A stretch of 64,000 nt of DNA from Aquilaria yunnanensis (lineage: Eukaryota; Streptophyta; Magnoliopsida; Malvales; Thymelaeaceae). The notes below the pieces were generated by a model, which did no database searches, was not told the DNA's origin, and worked only from the letters and a program-made list of their open reading frames with translations. The position numbers were made by a program, and so were the translations under genes. Below are positions 54,901-64,000 of the stretch, in pieces (position 1 is the first letter of the stretch; each line of letters begins with the position of its first letter). The stretch is from assembly GCA_039654915.1 (NCBI GenBank), contig JBDJPA010000011.1:3534001-3598000 (forward strand), read 5' to 3'.

Positions 54901-56860
54901 CTCTTAGATGTGTGTGTATATGTGCTGGCTATAGTTGCTCAATCTCTTTTAATTATGTAATATAGCATTTTTCACTTTAAGTTTGTCTAAACTAACAGAA
55001 AACATGAGCTCCTGCCACCTTTCTTGTGTTAGATTGCTCTCTACTTTTTACCAAGTTGTCCCACAGGTTATGGCAAGGCCAGTTGGTGCGTGCATGAGGC
55101 TAAGTAGTGTCTACCTCATGTGCTCAATTGCTTGCTTTAGGGTGATTTTAGTTTGTACTTTGCAGCATGGTCAGTGGGCTGAATTTTTATTCTTTGAGGA
55201 CCCTTGGTTCTATATATTCACACTTTTTTCAGGCTTAACTTTAAAATTTTTTGTTTATGGAAATGTGTAATGGACTTCGGTATTCTTTTCCTTTTAGTCT
55301 GGACATGTCAGTGTTCATTTAGTTGTGTAATAATTTTTGCATTTTTCTGCGTATGGTTGTCTGACATTTTTTATAGAGGTGGAAAATCTTGTTTTCTAAT
55401 ATTTATGGAATTCTTTTGACGAAATGGAGAATCATATAAAACATGGTTTCCATTCTATCAAACCTGTTATCCAAAACTTTGGAAAACTAATTTTTCCCTG
55501 TCCTGAGCATTTCATGCAACCATATTTCTGTTGAAGGAAATTTAAGGAAGGAAAATGGAAAAATTTTCAGTTTTTGAGAAAAAAATTCAGCTGTTGTGGA
55601 CAGAGCTTTCAACCTTGAGTTGATTCTGTAATTTTAAATATTTTTCTTCCTCTTCTTTGGATAGAGAAAGTGCTGTATGCTGAAAGCACAAATTTAAGAT
55701 TCAATAGATGCGCATGTACAGCTAAAAGTGAAGTGTTTTTTTATATCAAATTTCAGTTTAGTTCAGGCCTGTTCCTGATAAGTCACTTTCTATTTTTTTT
55801 TCCCTCAGGTTGCTCTCCTTGATGCAGAGCCTCTAATTCACTTTGCGCTGGTTTCTGGTGCTCGTTCTGGGCCTGCACTTCGTTGCTACTCTGCTGAGAA
55901 CATTGATAAAGAACTGATTGAAGCAGCACAAAAATTTTTTAGGGATGGTGGACTTCTGGTTGATTCAACAGCCAAGGTTGCATATGTCAGTAAAATTCTC
56001 AAATGGTAAGCTATTTTAGTTCTAATTTGCCCCCACAGTGAAAGAAATAAATAAAAGAAAAAGGTTGAATTATCTCTCCGCCAACCCTTCTCCTACTCAG
56101 CAACTCGCACAATTCACTCTTAAAATGTGCAATAAAACTTCCAAACATTGTCAATCCCTTTGTGGGTGACTCTTTACTCCAAGAGTTTTTTGCACATTTC
56201 CTTGCAATATGTAAATGTGTTTGTTTGATTGCACTTTTGAGAGTACTTGATAATGCATTTGAAAATAAATCATGTTAATGCAGATTTCCTGTTTGATTTG
56301 GAGATAGATAACTAGATTTGTTGTGTATAATAATGCAGCTGGTATATGTCTTAATACAATTGTTAAATTGGTGTGACAGTTTTAGCATAGACTTCGACAA
56401 GAATGAGACGTGTTCGTTTGTTTGCACTTTTTAAGGCAGATAACTAGCTTGGTTGTGTAAAATAATGAAGCTGGCAGGTGCCTTAAATACTATTATTAAA
56501 TTGGTGTGACAAGTTTAGTATAGACATGGATGGAATGAGATTGTGTTTGTTTGATTGTACTTTGGGGAGCAACAGATAATTTGTAAGCAAATAAATGACG
56601 TGTATGCAGATTTCCTGCCTGATTTGAAGTAGAGATGACTAGATTGGTTGTATATAGTAACATAGCTGGTATATTTATTAATACTATTGTTGAATTGGTG
56701 TGACAGGTTTAGTATAGACTTCGGCAAGAATGAGGTGGAGGTATTGAAGCATGCCGCCACTTATTTAGATCCAACACAGTCGGAAGAATTATTGGAGTTG
56801 CTGACCAGTAACAATTTGAAGATGATATATCAGCCTTATGACTGGGGATTGAACTGGTAG
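51928..56860 (+). CDS. Glutaredoxin-DEP-DUF547 domain protein
   Basis: Six coding exons (51928-53196, 53968-54023, 54147-54380, 54457-54748, 55809-56005, 56707-56860) with GT-AG borders give 733 codons and a TAG stop. Residues 1-260 are acidic, Lys/Glu-rich and probably disordered. A glutaredoxin-like fold follows (about 263-345): RVILYSRLGCQDCRETRSFL carries a CxxC (CQDC) active-site pair, and VVPKVFFNEILIGG holds the cis-proline loop and the GG motif. A DEP domain covers about 379-465 (KMRRFTNCFLGSEAVDFL, then FFRHVLDENLFEDG). DUF547 covers about 520-660 (KLAFFINLYNMMAIHG, FKYVIGGCAYSLSAIQNGIL, LVSGARSGPALRCYS). The C-terminus ends in YDWGLNW. DEP domains often guide proteins to membranes; the biochemical role of this plant family is not established. 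The predicted protein has no signal peptide. A homologue, At4g08550, exists in Arabidopsis from memory. The fifth intron contains copies of the start of exon 6. Confidence 0.85.
53385..53460 (-). mobile_element. Possible tRNA-derived SINE head in intron 1
   Basis: On the minus strand, TGGCTCAGCAGTTAGG (53447-53432) resembles a Pol III A box. GGATTCAAGTC (53404-53394) resembles a B box, 43 bp further on, which is the normal spacing in a tRNA head. It does not fold as a full tRNA by eye. A SINE remnant in the first intron of the glutaredoxin-DEP gene is the best reading. Confidence 0.4.
53820..53893. repeat. Perfect 37-bp tandem duplication in intron 1
   Basis: AATCACAAAATATGGTTCTA and the following 17 bases are repeated exactly at 53820-53856 and 53857-53893, about 75 bp before the exon 2 acceptor. 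Identity suggests a recent event. Confidence 0.85.
56213..56745 (+). repeat. Three-copy repeat in intron 5 including the start of exon 6
   Basis: Three related units: about 56213-56409, 56410-56540 (shorter, middle part missing) and 56541-56745. Each ends with TTGGTGTGACA, then (G/A)(G/T)TTTAG.ATAGAC and GAATGAG. The third is the true acceptor and the first bases of exon 6. Units one and three also share ATTTCCTG..TGATTTG and CTGGTATAT stretches. Confidence 0.85.
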
Positions 56861-57688
56861 ACGTAGACCTGTTGTTGTGCCATATACATACATGCTCATA
56901 TGAATAATGAATTCCCATTTAGTTAAAAAAATTTTGGGGTGGGAAAGAGGGTATTATCTTGTAAAACTCCATGACATAAAACTTCCATACAAAAAAAGGA
57001 TCTTGAGCTGTTGCTTCCTATGTGCACCATTTGCATGCCGTCAAATTGATCTTGCCCTGGTGCTTTCCTCATTTTCTCTTGTTGCCCAATATTAATCCAG
57101 GTTAGCTGCCATGATTTTGGACAGTACCATCCTTTGAAATTAAGATTATCGTTTTGTAGGGCTTCTTTCGATTCTTAAGATATGACGTTAATCACTAATG
57201 CTGTTACCGAATCAACTCTATATCATGCTCAGCTATCTATCCATTTTCAGTGATCCTCCAGTTTCAACGTTATGATTCTGTAGCTGAAAATATTGTGGCA
57301 GAGGAATGATGAAGGACTGGTATTAGGATACTCTCTCTAGTGTTTGAATTTAAATTAGGGTGGTTGAGTTGGTTTTTTCAATCCCTAACGTGTGAGGTTG
57401 ATGGCATATAGTGTTGCCAAATAAACTCCATGCCGAGTGGTCCTTCAGGAACAGCTTCCATCTATTCTGAAGTCAATCATCCCCTCTCCTTTATAATTGT
57501 ATGGCCAATAAATGATGTAGCTCTGTAGCTAGCAAAAGGAATTAGCTAAGCGATGAAGATAATATTTCAAAACTTTTTATGCAAAAGTAAACTTTATAAA
57601 TCAATGATGTATATAAAGAATATGAAATATAATAAATACGTTTCAAAAGGCTTTTATTGTATTTCTGGAGCGATGTATCAAGGAAAGT
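56861..57688. other. 3' flank of the glutaredoxin-DEP gene
   Basis: Contains the 3' UTR, with AATAATGAA near 56901 as a possible poly(A) signal, followed by ordinary intergenic DNA. No further gene was seen. Confidence 0.45.
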
Positions 57689-58147
57689 ATGTGTAAATTA
57701 CAACATCTGTTGTATTTTGGTGTAAGTTACACTTTGTCCCTATATTTTCAAAAATCTACAGTTTACCCTGCTTCTTTTATAGTATTTGACAATAACTTCA
57801 GAAACTCTAATTTAAACTGTCTAATAATTATGTTCCAGTAATTTTAAGATTTTTTATATTTTTTCATAATTAACTGATTTTTAAAAAATACTGATATGTA
57901 TTTACAAGAAGGAAAATAAATTTAAAGAAAGAAAAATTGATAACTTAAAATACCTATTAAATATAAGAAAAATATTGGAGAAATTGAAATTATTGAAAAA
58001 TAATTGGCGTATAGTTTAAATTTCAATTTCAAAGTTGTTATCAGATAGTGTAAGAGAAATAGGGGCAAAGTGTAGGTTTTTAAAAATGAAGGAAAAATTG
58101 TAGTTTAGAGCAAGCCTCAAGGGGGTAATTGTAAGTTTTCCAGAAAA
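57689..58147. mobile_element. MITE-like element with long inverted ends
   Basis: The left end reads TACACTTTGTCCCTATATTTT, then a TAGTATTTGACAATAAC core. The reverse complement of the right end carries TACACTTTGCCCCTATTTCTC and ACACTATCTGATAACAAC. The inverted match runs for about 90 bp with a short AT-rich middle. Target duplication was not resolved. Confidence 0.6.
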
Positions 58148-58159
58148 GTCTCCTTGTTA

Positions 58160-59155
58160 GCTCAGTATGGTGGAGCCTCCTGAATTTTGTAAACTTGGTC
58201 GAGTTGGTCCTCAACTAAAACTCAAAAGCCCTTGAGCTTTCAAATTCATAAAGTGTTGGTCCAGCTGTGTGCTGAAATGAGACAAGTGGCATCACGTCAC
58301 GTCGTCAAACATATTCTAGAAAAAGGGGGGAAAACACACCAAACTGCTTTCTTAAATGACCACTTGTAGTTAAGTTTATGACAAATTAGTACATAAATTA
58401 ACTTTGCTAATAATTTGGCACACATGATGTTATATACATATAATAGTTCTTAGAGGCCGAGATACATAATAAAATATTTTTGTATAACTTTTGAGCAATA
58501 TGAAGAGTGAGCTGTGTAATATTATTATTTAATAGATATTAGTATGAAAATTTTTACTGTATTTATAAAGTTTAACAATTCAATGAAAATTTAGCATGGA
58601 TCTTTATGATTATATTACATTTCAAAAGTTAGATGAACCAAACAGAATAGTCCGAGGTCATTTGTTGTTTCAATTTATAAAATAAATAAATAAATAAACA
58701 CAGGTAAAAAATGAATGAAAAACTTGAACTCATTTAAATTGTTATCAACCCAAGTTTGAACAGACTTTCAAGCTGCATGCACCCTTTGCAATACTCAACC
58801 TTGTTCTGTCTATTTCTGACGTATACAACCAAACAAAGAAACGAGAGTAAGACTAGAAACGAGATTTGTCATGGTCAAGGTTTTAATCGGGCTTGGTCAA
58901 CAGAGAGATTGAATAGCAAGGTTGACCAACATTGAGGTCCAAGTGGCCGGCAATGCAACTACTGTTGGAAGGGCTTATTTGCAAATAAAGAAAACCGCAA
59001 GAGGTAATTGTCACAAGTCTAGCAAGAAATCACATGGAGTTTATTTTTCAGCTATCAATTGGACCAAGATGAGTTGATTTGCAAAGTTCAGAGGTTGCTG
59101 CTTTCCGAGTTTAAGTTTGAGGACTAACCCAAATGAGTTGACAAAGTTCGGGTGC
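58160..59155. mobile_element. Possible TIR element, about 1 kb
   Basis: The left end carries AATTTTGTAAACTTGGTCGA, then GTTGGTCCTCAA. The right end carries TTTGAGGACTAACCCAAATG, then AGTTGACAAAGTTCGG, an imperfect inverse. The inside is AT-rich, with a short (AAAT)n run near 58680. It abuts the start of the recognisable LINE. Borders are uncertain. Confidence 0.4.
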
Positions 59156-59726
59156 TTATACTACCTTTAGGCCTATCCTAATTGCACATGAACTTTTGCA
59201 TGTTGTTCAAAAGATTGATTCGCACAGTGGGCCTTGAGAGTATAAAGTAGTGCTGAAGCTCCAAACTCATGAAGCCTATGATAAACTCCAATAGTCTTTC
59301 ATCGAGAAAGTTCTTTAAGTTGTGAACTTTTCAGATTGGTGGATCCATTTGTTCATGTAATGTGTCACAATAGTCTCATATTCTGTGTTGGTAAGCAGTT
59401 GCACTACTAAATGGTTTACATCTCAAGCTGGTATTTCTTAAGGAGATCTTGTCTCCCCTTACATTATTATCCTTTAAAGGAAAACTTTTCCAATTATTTA
59501 CTATGAGTACAGAGTTTAAGAAGGATTTAGGGCATTAAAGCAAGCAGAAATAGACCCAGCATTAATCATTTGTTCTTAGTTGATGATTGTATCATTTTTT
59601 CCACCAGACCACCATTGCCACTAGGACACTTTAAGAAGCATTACAACTACAATCAATCATGACAAGGCAAGAAATCAACTTCCATAAGTTAGAATGGATG
59701 TTTAGTGAAAATGTTTCCTCTTTGAC

Positions 59727-60539
59727 TAGGGGAGAAAGTTTCAAGTTTTAGGTTGAGTTTGGGCCAAAACCCGAAATAAATGGACTTTTTCATAATCCGA
59801 AATGTTAACCCGAACAAATCTAAAATGGAGAAAAAACCCGAATCGACCTTAACCCGAAAGTATAAGGTTAGGGTTAGGTTTACTCAATGCCCCACCATCG
59901 ACAGCCATTTCCTCCACTGGGAAGGGCGTAGGACGATGGAGGATGGTGCAAAAGGTTGAACTAGAGGTGGCAGAGCACGGCATGAAAGGCTGAATGAGAG
60001 GTGGTGAAGGGCAATACGACCGGCAAGGGAGGCAAGACGGTAGTGAAGAGCGATGTAACGTGGAGGGTGGTGAGAGTGAAATGAACAAAGAACACAAGAT
60101 AGATGAAGGAATCAAGACGGAAGGATAGGGTGGAGCGACGACTGAGGAAGAACAACAGATGGTAGAGTGTGAGGGAAAACAACGGGTGTGTGAGGTCTGA
60201 GTTTGTTCAACTTCAAACGACGAGAAGCAATCGAGCAGAGTAGCAGGTTACTGCGGGTTAGGGAAGGACAATAGGATTAGGACTCACTTAGTTAAGGCTA
60301 GGCTTTAGCAGCTAACAGGCCCAAATTAGTGTTAGTGGGTTGGGCTAGGACAATGAGGTTTGAGTTTGGGGGTTAATATTTAGGTCAATCAGATTTAAGC
60401 TGAACCAAACTAATTTTTTAGTCTTTGAATAGGGTCAGATTTAGGTTGGCCAAAATACTACTTATTTAATCCACTGGCCCAACCCTAACCCGAAAAATAG
60501 GGTTGGGTTTCGGGTTAGGTTAAAAAACTTTCACCCCTA
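59727..60539. mobile_element. Non-autonomous hAT-type element (813 bp) in the LINE
   Basis: The left end is TAGGGGAGAAAGTTT; the reverse complement of the right is TAGGGGTGAAAGTTT. Flanks TCTTTGAC (59719-59726) and TCTTTGAA (60540-60547) agree in 7 of 8 bases. Sub-terminal GGGTTAGG/AACCCGAA words are typical. The minus-strand frames 59849-60182 are within it and not genes. Confidence 0.82.
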
Positions 60540-62285
60540 TCTTTGAATTAAGATGATCTTCACCAAATTCTCTCATTTCCGAAAAATGAGGGCATCATAA
60601 ACCTAGGTCGTCTCTTTTGTCAGTATAATGTCCAAATCAACCTTCTAACAATTTTTAGCTAACAACATGATGAATCTTATAGGTCAGCTAACTCTTATTT
60701 GGCCTACTGTTTCTTCCATCCCGATTTATATTATATCATTTTTAAAGTTCTGGTAACCTTATTGGATTCTTTATCGAAAACATTTATATGAATCTGGTGG
60801 TCAAGCTCTCATGAGAAGTAAAGAATTCATATACGACGTCAAGGTTTTCTAGCTTTTTCAAATCACCTAGGTGGTTTAAGAATCAAGGATCTTTGCTTTT
60901 TCAACCAAACACTACTAGTGAGGACATTTTGGAGAAATTTTTTTAATCAAATCTTGCATATAAAATTTTTACAGTTGAATAAAGCCATTCACACTATATT
61001 TGGAGCATGAAGGCAACATGAAATGTATCCCCAATTTGAAGAAGTTGGTATATAGGCGAGCAATCTTACAAGAACATTATCAATGGTCCATTGGCAATGG
61101 CAAGTACACTCGAATGTGAGAACATGCGTGGATTCCAAGTATCTCTCCATCCTTACTTAATCATATCTATTATGTTCAGTTCCATCACAAGAACCTTAAG
61201 GTGTCTGATTTGACCAATCCCAATACAAAATATGGGGAATAAGGATCTACATGCACAAATAATTGTTGGGCAACTTTAGAGCTTTACTACCTCTCCATGA
61301 TTTGAATATCAAGACTCAATATTATGGCTTGCCAATGCCTTAAGGTTTTTTAGTAAAAAATATAGAGCTTCAAAAGAAATTAACTATGCTACTAAACCCA
61401 GTAGGCAATTCATTACCTTATCATAGCTAACTAGACTATTCCAAAGTTCTTGAACAAATATGAGCATCCATCATTCCCAAAAAATTTAAAACTTTTCCAT
61501 GCATGGAAGTTAATGTCCTTCCTTCAATAGTAAAACTAGCTACTCATGGAAGAGTTACGGTTCCAACTTGTTCTCATTGTCATATTTCACCTGAGTCAAT
61601 GATGCATTTATTTTGGGATTGCTAAGGTAGTTAGGAAGTGCAAGGCAATTTTTGTGCAAGACCATCAACAAATAAATCACCTGATGTTTGAATCTACATA
61701 GCTTGCTTCTCAAGATAAATGAAACTTGAATTGGTTCATCTTCTTAATCTTTATGCTTTGGATTATCTAGTTGGGTAGGAGTTAATGCATTTTAGTCTAC
61801 TCTTCAATTCCATGTTCAATATTTAATTGCAAGGCAAGATGATCTTATTCAACAAATTAGCATCTCAAGAAACTACCATAAGCAATTCTCATATCCTTTT
61901 AAATCTCTAAACTCTCTTTATCATACTTGTGGAACAAGCAAATATCAAATGCCACATTAAATTCCCATTATTTTTGTTGGTGATGGTACATGGCATCATT
62001 CTTCAGGTTTAGTGATAGTTGGGTATGGATGAGAACTAATGCTCTTCCTAGATTGCACCAAGATATTATCGTTCCCTAGTGCTTTTCAACTATAAAAGTA
62101 GAAACCCATGCACTCATACGAGTAATTTGGTTAGTAGCTTCATCCAAACTCCAAGGCATCACTATCATTGTGACTACTCACAAGTACTCCTAACATTAAA
62201 GGGACTAATACAATTGGATCCGTAGTTGGCTCAGCTCATTCGGGAAGCAACAAGATATATGAAGGCTTTATCTTGCTTCTCAATA

Positions 62286-63137
62286 AGGGTGATTACTATT
62301 TGGTTTAAACTAAAAAAAAATTAATTCAGTTTTTTGTTCAGTTTCTTCAATTATTTAGTTCAAATTTTCTATTGAAACTTAAATAAAAAAAATCAATTTT
62401 GTTTGATTTTGGTAAGGCCCCTCGGTTAATTTGGTGATCAAATCAATTGAAATTCTTTTTGTTGCTTTTAGTCTTATACACAAGCTCCCAAGCTCATGTT
62501 CTCACTAGACCCACTTCATCATGGTTTCACATCCAGCACGTATTGATTTTCCCAACCCTACCCATACCCATTCCCCATTTTCTCTTAGTTCATCATCATC
62601 AACAACATTAAAAATTTTCACCTCTTAGCTCTCGTCTGTTGTCACCTTGTGTAAGCTTGCTTAGGTCTCTTCCACATTCATCATTTTCTCTGTTTGTTTT
62701 TTCCCCCTTTTTTAGATGGCTATGATATTTTATCATCAATTTTCACTTGGCGCTTCTTAATGAGAAAATACTCTTCTTCTTCTTCTTTGTTCATGACATC
62801 GCTTGTTCAGTCCCACATTCGTTGACCTTGCTTCAATTCTCTCAATTTCTTCTTCTTTCTAGAACAGCGGAAAAATGAATTTGGTCAATCTTTCTTAGTT
62901 TTGGTCAACTTTTTAGTTTTTTGGGTATCTTTTAGTGTGGTTCTTATAGCTCATACGCAGACAATCATTTGTTCGATGAATTCGGTTAAAATCAAAACTA
63001 GATTGAAAATTTTTGGTATAGTTTTGTTTCGATTTTGCTCATTATTTGGTCAACTCGGTTTTGTTACTATCCAAAATTGAAACCCATCAAACCAACTATT
63101 TGGGTTTGGTTTGAATTGAACTAATTGATCACCCTAT
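62286..63137. mobile_element. Second TIR element in the LINE
   Basis: The left end is AGGGTGATTACTATTTGGTT; the reverse complement of the right is AGGGTGATCAATTAGTTCAA. The interior has GGTTTGGTTT and CTCGGTTTT words as in plant hAT-type non-autonomous elements. The target duplication could not be resolved, so superfamily is open. LINE sequence resumes directly after it. Confidence 0.55.
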
Positions 63138-63250
63138 GCTTGATGTTCGTCGTCTATCAGGAGTGTGTGGCCTTAGCACATAACCTTGCTACTTATCTCC
63201 TGATTATCTTGTTTTGATTCTGATTACTAAAAAAAAATAATAATAATAAC

Positions 63251-63880
63251 AAATAGAATTCGTATGTATTAACATGATACTGTTCCTCCCGTGGTTCTAC
63301 AAGCTTTAATGATGGAAGGGCAAGTTCCATTTCATGACAATTCAATGCAATTAATTGAACATGTAAGAGTAATGGTGGTAAGTCTATCCAATTTGGTCAA
63401 AAAAATGTGTTTACGTTTACCTGTTTGATGACACTGCCTGCCTGCACTTTTTTGTTTTGCACAACAAAATGGGCACAAATTCAGAAGTGATTTTATTTAT
63501 TCGACTCTCCCCAGTATATGAGGATGATAATATGCTAAGCTAAATTTGAATAAATAAAATACATTCTAGTGGATCATGAACACTACCACCTACAATCAAT
63601 CAAGAGTTCTTGTGTAATTTTGAAATTTATTTCCGTGGAAACAGACCTGTTAATTTAGCATATATATATTTCCCATCGAGACATTGATTTATTTATATAT
63701 GTAAGATTTAGCATATCTATATTCTCAATCGAAACATTAATAATATGCTTTCAATGGTCCATTTTCCCCTCATGTGTCGTGATATTTCATGAATGCCTTG
63801 CAAATTGTTAAAGTCATAAGATAGCGATTAGCGAGCCATGGATCACGACATAACATTCGCAAAAGTTTGAGGAAACAATT
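63251..63880. other. Intergenic DNA, no gene seen
   Basis: AT-rich, with no recognisable frame or bounded repeat, up to a T-run near 63880. Confidence 0.5.
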
Positions 63881-63887
63881 TTTTTTT

Positions 63888-64000
63888 TTTTTGTGAAATT
63901 ACAAAAACCCTCCCTTAAGGTTTGGTGAAATCTACAGTTTTATCCATTCTATTTCAAATACCAACACTTACTCCCTCTACACAATTAACACGTTATTCAT
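63888..64000. mobile_element. Terminal repeat of a second copy of the 26.4-kb TIR family, cut by the window end
   Basis: AAATTACAAAAACCCTCCCT, then GGTGAAATCTACAGTTTTAT, then TTTCAAATACCAACACTTAC align with both ends of the element at 26425-27868. Only one end is inside the window. Confidence 0.6.

Larger units (their letters stand above)
59160..63250 (+). pseudogene. Decayed L1-type LINE, 5'-truncated, with two TIR-element insertions
   Basis: The plus-strand reading matches the reverse transcriptase of plant L1 elements: RPILIAHELLHVVQKIDSHS near 59165, then a Phe-Ser-Asp-Trp-Trp segment and VSYSVL near 59340, with many stops. After the insertion at 59727-60539 the sequence continues with GGLRIKDLCFFNQTLLVRTF near 60869. 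Next comes the zf-RVT stretch WKLMSFL, HGR.TVPTCSHCHISPESMM and HLFWDC near 61505-61622. After a second insertion (62286-63137) the RNase H tail ECVALAHNLATYLL is seen near 63160. It ends with an A-run and (AAT)n at 63228-63250, a typical LINE tail. It has no coding capacity left. Confidence 0.7.

Noticed and set aside
59849..60182. Minus-strand frames of 73-88 codons
   Set aside because: They lie inside a bounded hAT-type element with low-complexity Ser/Pro/Leu composition.
62286..63137. 8-bp target duplication proving a hAT insertion
   Set aside because: The flanks do not match convincingly at 8 bp, so only the inverted ends are claimed.

Overview
The window is nuclear DNA of a flowering plant, most likely a core eudicot. 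The evidence is spliceosomal GT-AG introns, a plastid-type PPR gene, AT-rich intergenic DNA, and plant-specific transposon families. Nothing in it fixes the species.

Layout. 1-4.9 kb is AT-rich and holds a decayed plus-strand Ty3/gypsy gag-protease remnant interrupted by a hAT-type element. 4.9-26.4 kb is one large nested block. An outer Ty3/gypsy element (4924-26353, minus strand, TSD CATAG) is split in its gag by a younger relative (14467-25151, minus strand, TSD CTAGC). Both belong to the Tat-like type: gag, protease, RT, RNase H and integrase on one strand, and an extra gene on the opposite strand between integrase and the 3' LTR. In both copies that opposite-strand gene has its own TATA box, three introns at matching positions and a C-terminal coiled coil. 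26.4-35.4 kb is AT-rich DNA with a TIR element, tandem duplications and a possible LINE remnant, and I see no gene in it. 35.5-40.1 kb is a 12-exon minus-strand gene for an ATG14-like autophagy PI3-kinase subunit (478 aa). 40.2-48.7 kb is repeat DNA, including a 1.4-kb solo LTR that carries an 82-bp minisatellite. 48.7-50.6 kb is an intronless PPR gene (623 aa) resembling Arabidopsis SEL1/PDM1. 51.4-56.9 kb is a six-coding-exon gene for a glutaredoxin-DEP-DUF547 protein (733 aa). 57-64 kb is transposon-derived: MITE-like elements and a decayed L1-type LINE carrying two TIR-element insertions.

The three host genes appear intact by splice sites and reading phase. From memory, the ATG14-like and glutaredoxin-DEP-DUF547 genes are also neighbours in Arabidopsis (At4g08540/At4g08550), so their proximity here probably reflects ancestral gene order. 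The PPR gene between them would then be a lineage-specific arrangement. All retroelement coding regions carry stops or frameshifts. The inner element is the least decayed: its gag-pol frame is broken by only two stop codons that I could find.

The observations most worth following are the spliced, independently promoted antisense gene shared by both Tat elements, the gag frame that opens inside the LTR and reads through the primer-binding site, and the triplicated exon start with decoy acceptors in the last intron of the glutaredoxin-DEP gene.
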